From: Aegilops tauschii subsp. strangulata | Lineage: Eukaryota > Streptophyta > Magnoliopsida > Poales > Poaceae | Direction: 5' to 3' | Assembly: GCF_002575655.3 (NCBI RefSeq) | Contig: NC_053039.3 | Location: 377,371,633-377,435,632, forward strand | Length of the DNA: 64,000 nt | Shown here: positions 11,271-23,874 of the stretch, in pieces | Numbering within the stretch: position 1 is the stretch's first letter | Layout of the letters: every line of letters starts with the position of its first letter | Notes under the pieces: model-generated | Database searches by the model: none | What the model saw: the letters and a program-made list of their open reading frames with translations, nothing else | Told to the model about the DNA's origin: nothing | Program-made: the position numbers and the translations under genes

Positions 11271-11368
11271 TGACGAGCCTAGCATGTACAGACATGGCCT
11301 CGGAACACACGCAATACACTTAGGTTGACTTGACGAGCCTAGCATGTACAGACATGGCCTCGGAACAC
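11271..11368 (+). repeat. 60-bp-period duplication in the leader of element A
   Basis: TGACGAGCCTAGCATGTACA occurs at 11,271 and 11,331, each followed by GACATGGCCTCGGAACAC. The same duplication is present in element C (minus strand, about 36,025-36,130), but the B-family leaders have a single copy. It is a lineage marker within the Angela group. Confidence 0.85.
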
Positions 11369-11609
11369 GGAAGACTGAAAGGTCGAGCATGAGTCGTATA
11401 GAAGATACGATCAACATGAAGATGTTCACCGATGTTGACTAGTCCGTCTCACGTGATGATCGGACACGGCCTAGTTAACTCGGATCATGTTTCACTTAGA
11501 TGACTAGAGGGATGTCTATCTGAGTGGGAGTTCATTGAATAATTTGATTAGATGAACTTAATTATCATGAACTTAGTCTAAAATCTTTACAATATGTCTT
11601 GTAGATCAA

Positions 11610-14600
11610 ATGGCCCACGTTGCCCTCAACTTCAACGCGTTCCTAGAGAAAATCAAGCTGAAAGATGATGGCAGCAACTATACGGACTGGGTCCGGAACC
11701 TGAGGATCATCCTCATAGCTGCCAAGAAAGATTATGTCCTAGAAGCACCGCTAGGTGAAGCACCCATCCCAGAGAACCAAGACGTTATGAACGCTTGGCA
11801 ATCACGTGCTGATGATTACTCCCTCGTTCAGTGCGGCATGCTTTACAGCTTAGAACCGGGGCTCCAAAAGCGTTTTGAGAAACACGGAGCATATGAGATG
11901 TTCGAAGAGCTGAAAATGGTTTTCCAAGCTCATGCCCGGGTCAAGAGATATGAAGTCTCCGACAAGTTCTTCAGTTGTAAAATGGAGGAAAATAGTTCTG
12001 TCAGTGAGCACATACTCAAAATGTCTGGGTTACACAACCGCTTGTCTCAGCTGGGAGTTAATCTCCCGGATGACGCGGTCATTGATAGAATCCTTCAGTC
12101 GCTTCCACCGAGCTACAAGAGCTTTGTGATGAACTTCAATATGCAGGGGATGGAAAAGACCATTCCTGAGGTATATTCAATGCTGAAATCAGCGGAGGTG
12201 GAGATCAAAAAGGAACATCAAGTGTTGATGGTGAATAAAACCACTAAGTTCAAGAAAGGCAAGGGTAAAAAGAACTTCAAGAAGGACGGCAAGGGAGTTG
12301 CCGCGCCCGGTAAGCCAGTTGCCGGGAAGAAGCCAAAGAATGGACCCAAGCCTGAGACTGAGTGCTTTTATTGCAAGGGAAGTGGTCACTGGAAACGGAA
12401 CTGCCCCAAATACTTAGCGGACAAGAAGGCCGGCAACACCAAAGGTATATGTGATATACATGTAATTGATGTGTACCTTACCAGTACTCGTAGTAGCTCC
12501 TAGGTATTTGATACCGGTGCGGTTGCTCATATTTGTAACTCAAAATAGGAGCTGCGGAATAAGCGGAGACTGGCGAAGGACGAGGTGACGATGCGCGTCG
12601 GGAATGGTTCCAAGGTCGATGTGATCGCCGTCGGCACGCTACCTCTACATTTACCTACGGGATTAGTTTTAAACCTCAATAATTGTTATTTAGTGCCAGC
12701 TTTGAGCATGAACATTGTATCTGGATCTCGTTTAATGCGAGATGGCTACTCATTTAAATCCGAGAATAATGGTTGTTCTATTTATATGAGAGATATGTTT
12801 TATGGTCATGCCCTGCTGGTCAATGGTTTATTCTTAATGAATCTCGAACGCGATGTTACACATATTCATAGTGTGAATACCAAAAGATGTAAAGGTGATA
12901 ACGATAGTCCCACATACTTGTGGCACTGCCGCCTTGGTCACATTGGTGTCAAGCGCATGAAGAAGCTCCATGCAGATGGACTTTTGGAGTCTCTTGATTA
13001 CGAATCATTTGACACGTGCGAACCATGCCTCATGGGTAAGATGACCAAGACTCCATTCTCCGGAACAATGGAGCGAGCAACCAACTTATTGGAAATCATA
13101 CATACCGATGTGTGCGGTCCAATGAGTGTTGAGGCTCGCGGAGGCTATCGTTATGTTCTCACTCTCACTGATGACTTGAGTAGATATGGGTATGTCTACC
13201 TAATGAAACACAAGTCTGAGACCTTTGAAAAGTTCAAGGAATTTCAGAGTGAGGTTGAGAATCAACGTGACAGGAAAATAAAGTTCTTACGATCAGATCG
13301 TGGAGGAGAATATTTAAGTCACGAATTTGGCACACACTTAAGGAAATGTGGAATAGTTTCACAACTCACGCCGCCTGGAACACCTCAGCGAAATGGTGTG
13401 TCCGAACGTCATAATCGCACTCTATTGGATATGGTTGGATCTATGATGTCTCTTACCGATCTACCGCTCTCATTTTGGTGCTATGCTTTAGAGACTGCCG
13501 CATTCACTTTAAATAGGGCTCCGTCGAAATCCGTTGAGACGACACCATATGAATTATGGTTTGGGAAGAAACCTAAGCTGTCGTTTCTAAAAGTTTGGGG
13601 ATGCGATGCTTATGTCAAGAAACTTCAACCTGAAAAGCTCGAACCCAAATCGGAAAAATGCGTCTTCATAGGATACCCTAAGGAAACTATTGGGTATACC
13701 TTCTACCTCAGATCCGAAGGCAATATCTTCGTTGCCAAGAACGGGTCCTTTCTGGAGAAAGAGTTTCTCTCGAAAGAAATAAGTGGGAAGAAAGTGGAAC
13801 TTGATGAGGTGATAGTCACCCCTTCCGAACAGGAAAGTAGCGCAGCGCGGGAAGATATTCCTGTGGTGCCTACACCGACTGGGGAGGAAGTTAATGATGA
13901 TGATCATGAAGCTTCGGATCAAGTTACTGCTGAACTTCGTAGGTCCACAAGGACACGTTCCGCACCAGAGTGGTACGGCAACCCTGTCCTGGAAATCATG
14001 TTGTTAGACAACGGTGAACCTTCGAACTATGAAGAAGCAATGGCGGGCCCAGATTCCGACAAATGGCTAGAAGCCATGAAATCCGAGATAGGATCCATGT
14101 ATGAAAACGAAGTATGGACTTTGACTGACTTGCCCGATGATCGGCGAGCCATAGAAAACAAATGGATCTTTAAGAAGAAGACAGACGCGGATGGTAATGT
14201 GACCATCTATAAGGCTCGACTTGTCGCTAAGGGTTATCGACAAGTTCAAGGGGTTGACTACGATGAGACTTTCTCACCCATAGCGAAGCTGAAGTCCGTC
14301 CGAATCATGTTAGCAATTGCCGCATTCTATGATTATGAGATATGGCAAATGGACGTCAAAACGACATTCCTTAACGGCTTCCTTAAGGAAGAATTGTATA
14401 TGATGCAGCCGGAAGGTTTTGTCGATCCTAAGAATGCTGACAAAGTATGCAAGCTCCAGCGCTCAATCTATGGGCTGGTGCAAGCATCTCGGAGTTGGAA
14501 CATTCGCTTTGATGAGATGATCAAAGCGTTTGGGTTTACACAGACTTATGGAGAAGCCTCTGTTTACAAGAAAGTGAGTGGGAGCTCTGTAGCATTTCTC

Positions 14601-15590
14601 ATATTATATGTGGATGACATACTATTGATGGGAAATGATATAGAATTCTTGGAAAGTATAAAGGCCTACTTGAATAAGTGTTTTTCAATGAAGGACCTTG
14701 GAGAAGCTGCTTATATATTAGGCATCAAGATCTATAGAGATAGATCAAGACGCCTCATTGGTCTTTCACAGAGTACGTACCTTGACAAGATATTGAAGAA
14801 GTTCAATATGGATCAGTCCAAGAAGGGGTTCTTGCCTGTATTGCAAGGTGTGCAATTGAGCACAGCTCAATGCCCGACCACGGCAGAAGATAGAGAAAAG
14901 ATGAGTGTCATCCCCTATGCCTCGGCCATAAGGTCTATTATGTATGCCATGCTGTGTACCAGACCTGATGTAAACCTTGCCGTAAGTTTGGTAGGAAGGT
15001 ACCAAAGTAATCCCGGCATGGAACACTGGACAGCGGTCAAGAATATCCTTAAGTACCTGAAAAGGACTAAGGATATGTTTCTCGTGTATGGAGGTGACGA
15101 AGAGCTCGTCGTAAAGGGTTACGTCGATGCTAGCTTCGACACAGATCTGGATGACTCTAAGTCACAAACCGGATACGTGTATATTTTGAATGGTGGGGCG
15201 GTCAGCTGGTGCAGTTGCAAGCAAAGTGTGGTGGCGGGATCTACATGTGAAGCGGAATACATGGCGGCCTCAGAGGTAGCACAAGAAGCAATCTGGATAA
15301 AGGAGTTCATTACCGACCTAGGGGTGATTCCCAATGCGTCGGGCCCGATGACTCTCTTCTGTGACAACACTGGAGCAATTGCTCTTGCCAAGGAGCCCAG
15401 GTTTCACAGGAAGACCAGGCATATCAAGCGTCGCTTCAACTCCATTCGTGAAAGTGTTCAAAATGGAGACATAGATATTTGTAAAGTACATACGGACCTG
15501 AATGTAGCAGATCCGTTGACTAAACCTCTCCCTAGAGCAAAACATGATCAACACCAGAACTCTATGGGTGTTCGATTCATCACAATGTAA
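11610..15590 (+). pseudogene. Gag-Pol polyprotein of element A, two in-frame stops
   Basis: A single 1,327-codon frame. Gag covers about residues 1-250, with a CCHC knuckle at C252, C255, H260 and C265. Next come the aspartic protease site (DTG near 12,510), the GAG-pre-integrase region (WHCRLGH), integrase (HTDVCGP, SDRGGEY), and reverse transcriptase (YVDD at 14,607-14,618). RNase H is last (VDASFDTD, AEYMA). The frame is broken by TAG at 12,501-12,503, where element C has Trp, and TAG at 12,546-12,548, where C has Gln. Both are G-to-A or C-to-T changes. These stops separate Gag from the enzymes. No frameshift was seen. One residue in the RT block preceding FLNG is Thr rather than the Ala of element C. 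Confidence 0.93.
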
Positions 15591-15612
15591 CTAGATTATT
15601 GACTCTAGTGCA

Positions 15613-15622
15613 AGTGGGAGAC
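15613..15622 (+). other. Polypurine tract of element A
   Basis: AAGTGGGAGAC directly precedes the 3' LTR. The same tract borders the LTRs of elements B, C and D. It would prime plus-strand synthesis. Confidence 0.85.
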
Positions 15623-17330
15623 TTTTGGAAATATGCCCTAGAGGCAATAATAAAATGGTTATTATTATATTTCCTTGTTCATGATAATTGTCTATTGTTC
15701 ATGCTATAATTGTGTTATCCGGAAATCGTAATACATGTATGAATACATAGACCACAACGTGTCCCTAGTAAGCCTCTAGTTGACTAGCTCGTTGATCAAC
15801 AGATAGTCATGGTTTCCTGACTATGGACATTGGATGTCATTGATAACGGGATCACATCATTAGGAGAATGATGTGATGGACAAGACCCAATCCTAAGCAT
15901 AGCACAAAAATCGTGTAGTTCGTTTGCTAGAGCTTTTCCAATGTCAAGTATCTTTTCCTTAGACCATGAGATCGTGTAACTCCCGGATGCCGTAGGAGTG
16001 CTTTGGGTGTACCAAACGTCACAACATAACTGGGTGACTATAAAGGTACACTACGAGTATCTCTGAAAGTGTCTGTTGGGTTGCAAGGATCGAGACTGGG
16101 ATTGTCACTCCGTATGACGGAGAGGTATCTCTGGGCCCACTCGGTAATGCATCATCATAATGAGCTCAATGTGACTAAGGAGTTAGCCACGGGATCATGC
16201 ATTACGGTACGAGTAAAGAGACCTGCCGGTAACGAGATTGAACAAGGTATTGGGATACCGACGATCGAATCTCGGGCAAGTAACATACCGATTGACAAAG
16301 GGAATTGTATACGGGATTGATTGAATCCTCGACATTGTGGTTCATCCGATGAGATCATCGTGGAACATGTGGGAGCCAACATGGGTATCCAGATCCCGCT
16401 GTTGGTTATTGACGGGAGAGTCGTCTCGGTCATGTCTGCGTGCTCCCGAACCCGTAGGGTCTACACACTTAAGGTTCGGTGACGCTAGGGTTGTAGAGAT
16501 ATTAGTATGCGGAAACCCGAGAGTTGTTCGGAGTCCCGGATGAGATCCCGGACGTCACGAGGAGTTCCGGAATGGTCCGGAGGTGAAGAATTATATATAG
16601 GAAGTCCAGTTTCGGCCACCGGGAAAGTTTCGGGGGTTATCGGTATTGTACCGGGACCACCGGAAGGGTCCCGGGGGTCCACCGGGTGGGGCCACCTATC
16701 CCGGAGGGCCCCATGGGCTGAAGTGGGAGGGGAACCAGCCCCTGGTGGGCTGGTGCGCCCCCCCTTGGGCCTCCCCCTGCGCCTAGGGTTGGAAACCCTA
16801 GGGGTGGGGGCGCCCCCCCCTTGGCTTGGGGGGGAAGCCACCCCTTGGCCGCCGCCCCCCCTCAGATGGGATCTCCAGGGGGCGGCACCTCCCCAGTACC
16901 CCTATATATAGTGGGGGGAGGGAGGGAAGCAGTACCCTAGCCCCTGGCGCCTCCCTCTCCCTCCCGTGACACCTCTCCCTCCCGCTTGCGCTTGGCGAAG
17001 CCCTGCCGGGATCCCCGCTACTTCCACCACCACACCGTCATGCTGCTGGATCTCCATCAACCTCTCCTTCCCCCTTGCTGGATCAAGAAGGAGGAGACGT
17101 CGCTGCTCCGTACATGTGTTGAACGCGGAGGTGCCGTCCGTTCGGCGCTCGGTAATCGGTGATTTGGATCACGACGAGTACGACTCCATCAACCCCGTTC
17201 ACTTGAACGCTTCCGCTCGCGATCTACAAGGGTATGTAGATGCACTCCTTCCCTCTCGTTGCTAGTAAACTCCATAGATGGATCTTGGTGATGCGTAGAA
17301 AATTGTAAAATTCTGCAACGATCCCCAACA
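15623..17330 (+). repeat. 3' LTR of element A
   Basis: 1,708 bp. The first two bases are TT instead of TG, a single change at the terminus that would impair integrase recognition. It ends CCCCAACA. TATATATA lies at about 16,903-16,910. Confidence 0.93.
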
Positions 17331-17335
17331 TCTCC
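17331..17335. repeat. Target-site duplication of element A, right copy
   Basis: TCTCC, identical to 8,597-8,601. LINE ORF2 resumes in frame after it. Confidence 0.93.
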
Positions 17336-19532
17336 TTGCCTGGAACTGTCGAGAATTGGGGTTGGACTCGATAGTGGGCGAACTTCGAGACCTCATTCGG
17401 TCTCACAACCCAGCGGTGGTTTTCCTTTTTGAAACAAAAAAAATCATCTAGAGCTATGGAACGGTTGAGATGGAGCTTGGGGTTCACTAGTGGAGTTGCT
17501 GTGAGTTGCAATGGAAGAAGTGGGGGCTTGGCCTTGTGGTGGAGGGATCATATTCAGGTTACGGTGAGGCCGTGGTGCCAATATTTCCTTGATGCCGAGG
17601 TGGCTTGGGAGGGTAAGCTCTATAGAATCACTGGATTCTATGGAGAACCCAAAACTGAACTGCGCAAAAAATCGTGGGATGCTATTCGTTTTCTTCGAGC
17701 CCAAGATAATCTACCCTGGCTATGTGTCGGTGACTTTAACGAGGCCCTCTTCCGCATGGATCAAGTGGGGGTAATCCAAGGCCTTTCATTCAAATGGAGG
17801 ATTTCCGAGATTGCCTCGCCGACTGCAGCCTGGCTGATCTTGGTTTCACCGGATACCCTTCACATGGGATAATAAAAGAGATGGGCAGGATAATATTCAG
17901 GTTCGGTTGGATTGTGCCACTTGCAATGATGGTTTCTTGAGTATGTTTCCGGAGACTTTGGTTGAGCATCTGTTATGTGAAGAATCGGATCACCAAGCCC
18001 TCCTGGTGCGTATATCGGAGACGGCTCCACAGCGCACCGGCGCGGGGGATAGACCGTTTAGATATGAGGAAGCTTGGAGCCGACATGAGCAGTATGAGGC
18101 AATGATAGCGGAGGCTTGGGAAGCGGCGAGCATAGGCGAGGAGGGAGTAACGGCAGTATGGGATAAACTGGGCAGAATGGCGGGTTCGATGCAGCGGTGG
18201 GCGCGAGAGGTGTTTGGGTCTATTCGAAGGAAGATAAAACAGCTGAAAGCCCAACTGTTGGAAGCAAAAGAACGAGCACTTAGCTCGGGTTACCAGCACG
18301 AGGTGAGAGAGCTAGAAGAGCAATTGAGGGAAGTGTATGAGAGGGAAGAAATAATGTACAGGCAGCGCTCGAGGGTGGATTGGCTTAAGACGGGGGATCA
18401 AAATAGTAAGTACTTTCAGAAGCGAGCGTCACATCGCAAAAGAAAGAACACCATCAAGGCTCTGCGGCGAGCAGATGGATCAAGGTGTACTGTTGATGAG
18501 GAGATGCGAGCCATGGCAGCAGCTTTCTATGAAGAACTGTTCACTTCAGAAGGGTCGTTTGGGGTAGAGGGGGTGCTACAAAATATTCAATGTGCAGTCA
18601 CGGAAGAGATGAACACGGCTTTGACAGCACCGATTTCCGACTCTGAGATAGAGACGGCTCTATTTCAGATGGGACCGACTAAAGCCCCAGGGCCGGATGG
18701 GCTTCCCGCGCTTTTTTACCAGCGACACTGGTCGCTGCTCCGGAAAGATATTTGCAGGGTTGTTCGTGATTTTTTGAGTGGAGTTGCTGCGCCTGAGGGT
18801 TTTAATGCTACAGTGATAGTCATGATTCCTGAAGTTAACTCACCGGAGTTGCTATCACAGTTTTGACCGATTAGTTTGTGTAACGTATTATATAAGATAG
18901 CAACAAAGGTTCTGGCCAACAGTTTAAAGGGCATCCTTCCAGTCCTGATCTCAGAGGAGCAAAGTGCTTTTGTGCCTGGGCGACTTATCACAGACAATGT
19001 CTTGGTAGCCTATGAGTGTGTCCATGCCATTCGCAATAGGAAGAGGAAGACACCCCTATGTGCAGTTAAGCTCGATATGATGAAGGCCTATGATCGGGTT
19101 GAGTGGGTGTTTTTGAAACAGATGTTGGAACGGTTTGGTTTTGCCCCGACATGGATAGCGATGATCATGCGTTGTGTGACGACGGCGAGCTTCTCGGTAA
19201 AGCTTAATGGTGCATGCTCGAGGTGTTTCATTCCTTCCCGAGGGCTCAGGCAGGGGGACCCTCTTTCGCCGTACTTGTTCTTATTCTGTGTCGAGGGTTT
19301 TTCTGCACTTTTGAGGAAAGCGCAAGCAGATAATAGACTGAAGGGTGTGACGTTTGGGAGTACTGGCCCCCATATCACACATCTGTTATTTGCAGACGAT
19401 AGTATTGTGTTCCTGGAGGGATCCCCGGAGTACCTAGAGACTCTAAGGGAGATCTTGGTCATTTATGAGGAGGCTTCGGGACAAAAGGTGAACTTGCAAA
19501 AATCCTCCATTTTCTTTGGCAAAGGTTGTCAG
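17336..19532 (+). pseudogene. LINE ORF2: endonuclease and reverse transcriptase part, broken
   Basis: The endonuclease/exonuclease/phosphatase domain (GFYGEP, GDFNEAL at about 17,729) is followed by a basic linker. The reverse transcriptase comes next, with [18 protein letters not shown] (Asp at 19,074), [11 protein letters not shown] and FADDS (Asp pair 19,395-19,400). Inactivating changes: one A too many in the A-run near 17,437-17,444; one G too few at 17,767-17,771; and TGA at 18,864-18,866, where family members have Arg before PISLCN (CGA to TGA). The piece ends just after the palm, where the B-family LTR begins. The enzyme would nick target DNA and reverse-transcribe LINE RNA in the nucleus. 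Confidence 0.9.
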
Positions 19533-20282
19533 TGTTGGGGAACATAGTAATTTCAAAAAAATTCCTACGCACACGCAAGATCATGGTGATGCATAGCAAC
19601 GAGAGGGGAGAGTGTTGTCCACGTACCCTCGTAGACCGACAGCGGAAGCGTTATCACAACGAGGTTGATGTAGTCGTACGTCTTCACGATCCGACCGATC
19701 AAGTACCGAACGTACGGCACCTCCGAGTTCTACACACGTTCAGCTCGATGATGTCCCTCGAACTCCGATCCAGCCGAGTGTTGAGGGAGAGTTTCGTCAG
19801 CACGACGGCGTGGTGACGATGATGATGTTCCACCAACGCAGGGCTTCGCCTAAGCTCCGCAACGGTATTATCGAGGTGTAATATGGTGGAGGGGGGCACC
19901 GCACACGGCTAAGAGATCTCAAGGATCAATTGTTGTGTCTCTGGGGTGCCCCCCTGCCCCCGTATATAAAGGAGCAAGGGGAGAGGCGTGCCATAGGGGG
20001 GAGTCCTACTCCCACCGGGAGTAGGACTCCTCCTTTCCTTGTGGGAGTAGGAGAAGGGAAGGGGGAAGGAGAAAGAAGGAAGGGTGCGCCCCCCTTCCCT
20101 AGTCCAATTCGGACCAGATCATGGGGAGGGGTGCGGCCACCTTTTGAGGCCTTTCTCTCCTTTCCCGTATGGCCCATTAAGGCCCAATACGAATTCTCGT
20201 AACTCTCCGGTACTCCGAAAAATACCCGAATCACTCGGAACCTTTCCGAAGTCCGAATATAGTCGTCCAATATATCGATCTT
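19533..20282 (-). repeat. B1: truncated B-family copia LTR
   Basis: The + strand begins TGTTGGGG, the reverse complement of the LTR end CCCCAACA. It matches the B LTRs at 22,152 and 29,165 up to about 20,282 (ATATCGATCTT), then jumps into gag. The 5' half of this LTR, the polypurine tract and pol are missing. It is closer to B3 than to B2, because both lack extra sequence present in B2 near 22,600-22,680. Confidence 0.85.
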
Positions 20283-22151
20283 CGTCGATTTCAGCATCAC
20301 GAAGAGCTCGGGAATTACTTTCGTCATCCCTTGCATACTATAATTCATCACGAAGTTCTACTAACTTGGTGATGGTGACTAGAGAATTCTGTCAATCACT
20401 TATTTTATCTGGAAGATTAACTCCCACTTGATTCAAGCGATTGTAGTACCCAGACAATCTGAGCACATGCTCACTAGTTGAGCGATTCTCCTCCATCTTT
20501 TAGCTATATAACTTGTTGGAGACTTCATATCTCTCAACTCGGGTATTTGCTTGAAATATTAACTTCAACTCCTGGAACATCTTATATGGTCCATGACGTT
20601 CAAAACGTCTTTGAAGTCCCGATTCTAAGCCGTTTAAGCATGGTGCACTAAACTATCAAGTAGTCATCATATTGAGCTAGCCAAACGTTCATAACGTCTG
20701 CATCTGCTCCTGCAATAGGTCTGTCACCTAGCGGTGCATCAAGGACATAATTTTTCTGTGCAGCAAATGAGGATAATCCTCAGATCACGGATCCAATCCG
20801 CATCTTTGCTACTAACATCTTTCAACATAATTTTTCTCTAGGAACATATCAAAAATAAACACAGGGAAGCAACAACGCGAGCTATTGATCTACAACATGA
20901 TTTGCAAAATACTATCAGGACTAAGTTCATGATAAATTTAAGTTCAATTAATCATATTACTTAAGAACTCCCACTTAGATAGATATCCCTCTAATCTTCT
21001 AAGTGATTACGTGATCCAGATCAACTAAACCATGTCCGATCATCACGTGAGATGGAGTAGTTTCAATGGTGAACATCACTATGTTGATCATATCTACTAT
21101 ATGATTCACGCTCGACCTTTCGGTCTCTGTGTTCCGAGGCCATATCTGTACATATGCTAGGCTCGTCAAGTTTAACCTGAGTATTCCGCGTGTGCAACTG
21201 TTTTGCACCCGTTGTATTTGAACGTAGAGCTTATCACACCCGATCATCACGTGGTGTCTCAGCACGAAGAACTTTTACAACGGTGCATACTCAGGGAGAA
21301 CACTTTTATCTTGAAATTTTAGTGAGAGATCATCTTATAATGCTACCGTCAATCAAAGCAAGATAAGATGCATAAAGGATTAACATCACATGCAATCAAT
21401 ATAAGTGATATGATATGGCCATCATCATCTTGTGCTTGTGATCTCCATCCCCGAAGCACCGTGCTCGTGATCTCCATCTCCGAAGCACCGTCATGATCAC
21501 CATCATCACCGGCACGACACCTTGATCTCCATCGTAGTATCGTTGTCGTCTCGCCAACTTATTGCTTTTACGACTATCGCTACCGCTTAGTGATAAAGTA
21601 AAACTATTACATGGCGATCGCATCTCATACAATAAAGCGACAACTATATGGCTCCTGCCAGTTGCCGATAACTCGGTTACAAAACATGATCATCTCATAC
21701 AACACATTATATCACATCATGTCTTGACCATATCACATCACAACATGCCCTGCAAAAACAAGTTAGACGTCCTCTACTTTGTTGTTGCATGTTTTACGTG
21801 GCTGCTACGGGCTTAGCAAGAACCGTTCTTACCTACGCATCAAAACCACAACGATAGTTTGTCAAGTTGGTGCTGTTTTAACCTTCGCGAGGACCGGGCG
21901 TAGCCACACTCGGTTCAACTAAAGTGAGAGAGACAGACACCCGCCGGTCACCTTTAAGCATCGAGTGCTCCGAACGGTGAAACCAGTCTCGCGTAAGCGT
22001 ACGCGTAATGTTGGTCCCGGCCGCTTCATCTCACTATACCGCTGAACCAAAGTATGACATGCTGGTAAGCAGTATGACTTATATCGCCCACAACTCACTT
22101 GTGTTCTACTCGTGCATAGCATCAACGCATAAAACCTGGCTCGGATGCCAC
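20283..22151 (-). pseudogene. B-family internal remnant: gag fragment and leader
   Basis: About 20,283-20,860 is a decayed gag (minus strand) with stops and indels, including remnants of the SVSEH and FERH...MFQELKLIF blocks. The rest is the untranslated leader, with AACTCCCACTTAGATAGA near 20,967. The primer-binding-site complement (GCTCGGATGCCAC) ends at 22,151. Pol is absent. It is more diverged than the internal region at 23,875-29,164. Confidence 0.8.
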
Positions 22152-23874
22152 TGTTGGGGAACGTAGTAATTTCAAAAAATTTCCTACGCACACGCAAGAT
22201 CATGGTGATGCATAGCAACGAGAGGGGAGAGTGTTGTCCACGTACCCTCGTAGACCGACAGCGGAAGCGTTATCACAACGCGGTTGATGTAGTCGTACGT
22301 CTTCACAATCCGACCGATCAAGTACCGAACGCACGACACCTCCGAAGTTCTACACACGTTCAGCTCGATGACGTCCCTCGAACTCCGATCCAGCCGAGTG
22401 TTGAGGGAGAGTTTCGTCAGCACGACGGCGTGGTGACGATGATGATGTTCCACCGACGCAGGGCTTCGCCTAAGCTCCGCAACGGTATTATCGAGGTGTA
22501 ATATGGTGGAGGGGGGCACCGCACACGGCTAAGAGATCTCAAGGATCAATTGTTGTGTCTCTGGGGTGCCCCCCTGCCCCCGTATATAAAGGAGCAAGGG
22601 GGAGGCAGCCGGCCAAGGGGAGAGGCGCGCCATAGGGGGGAGTCCTACTCCCGGTCCTACTCCCACCGGGAGTAGGACTCCTCCTTTCCTTGTGGGAGTA
22701 GGAGAAGGGAAGGGGAAAGGAGAAAGAAGGAAGGGTGCGCCCCCCTTCCCTAGTCCAATTCGGACCAGACCATGGGGAGGGGTGCGGCCACCTTTTGAGG
22801 CCTTTCTCTCCTTTCCCGTATGGCCCATTAAGGCCCAATACGAATTCCCGTAACTCTCCGGTACTCCAAAAAATACCCGAATCACTCGGAACCTTTCCGA
22901 AGTCCGAATATAGTCGTCCAATATATCGATCTTTACGTCTCGGCCATTTCGAGACTCCTCGTCATGTCCCCGATCTCATCCGGGACTCCGAACTCCTTCG
23001 GTACATCAAAACTCAATAAAACTGTCATCGTAACGTTAAGCGTGCGGACCCTACGGGTTCGAGAACTATGTAGACATGACCGAGACACGTCTCCGGTCAA
23101 TAACCAATAGCGGGACCTGGATGCCCATATTGGCTCCCACATATTCTACGAAGATCTTTATCGGTCAGACCGCATAACAACATACGTTGTTCCCTTTGTC
23201 ACCGGTATGTTACTTGCCCGGGATTTGATCGTCGGTATCTCGATACCTAGTTCAATCTCGTTACCGGCAAGTCTCTTTACTCGTTCCGTAACACATCATC
23301 CCGCAACTAACTTATTAGTCACAATGCTTCCAAGGCTTATAGTGATGTGCATTACCGAGTGGGCCCAGAGATACCTCTCCGACAATCGGAGTGACAAATC
23401 CTAATCTCGAAATACGCCAACCCAACAAGTACCTTTGGAGACACCTGTAGAGCACCTTTATAATCACCCATTTACGTTGTGATGTTTGGTAGCACACAAA
23501 GTGTTCCTCCGGTAAACGGGAGTTGCATAATCTCATAGTCATAGGAACATGTATAAGTCATGAAGAAAGCAATAGCAACATACTAAACGATCGAGTGCTA
23601 AGCTAACGGAATGGGTCAAGTCAATCACGTCATTCTCCTAATGAGGTGATCTCATTAATCAAATGACAACTTATATCTATGGCTAGGAAACATAACCATC
23701 TTTGATTAACGAGCTAGTCAAGTAGAGGCATACTAGTGACACTCTGTTTGTCTATATATTCACACATGTATTATGTTTCCGGTTAATACAATTCTAGCAT
23801 GAATAATAAACATTTATCATGATACAAGGAAATAAATAATACTTTATTATTGCCTCTAGGGCATATTTCCTTCA
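22152..23874 (-). repeat. B2: complete B-family LTR shared by two internal regions
   Basis: 1,723 bp. On the minus strand it starts TGAAGGAAATATGCCC and ends CCCCAACA. To its left is a primer-binding site, as expected for a 5' LTR. To its right is the complement of a polypurine tract (GTCTCCCACTTGCAC), as expected for a 3' LTR. It therefore serves both neighbours in an LTR-internal-LTR-internal-LTR chain. Confidence 0.9.

Larger units (their letters stand above)
8602..17330 (+). mobile_element. Element A: complete Angela/BARE-1-group copia retrotransposon
   Basis: An 8.7-kb element with two LTRs (8,602-10,308 and 15,623-17,330), a primer-binding site, a single gag-pol frame and a polypurine tract, flanked by TCTCC. 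Over the first 470 LTR bases the two copies differ at roughly eight places, so the insertion is fairly recent. Two in-frame stops disable the polyprotein. Confidence 0.95.

Noticed and set aside
20276..22151. Non-autonomous retrotransposon of a distinct type (TRIM or LARD)
   Set aside because: The sequence is recognisable gag and leader of the B family with a breakpoint inside the LTR, so deletion or recombination of a normal element is simpler.
22933..23404. Short frames conserved between LTRs B2 and B4
   Set aside because: Conservation reflects LTR identity, not coding. The same segments are non-coding LTR in all copies.
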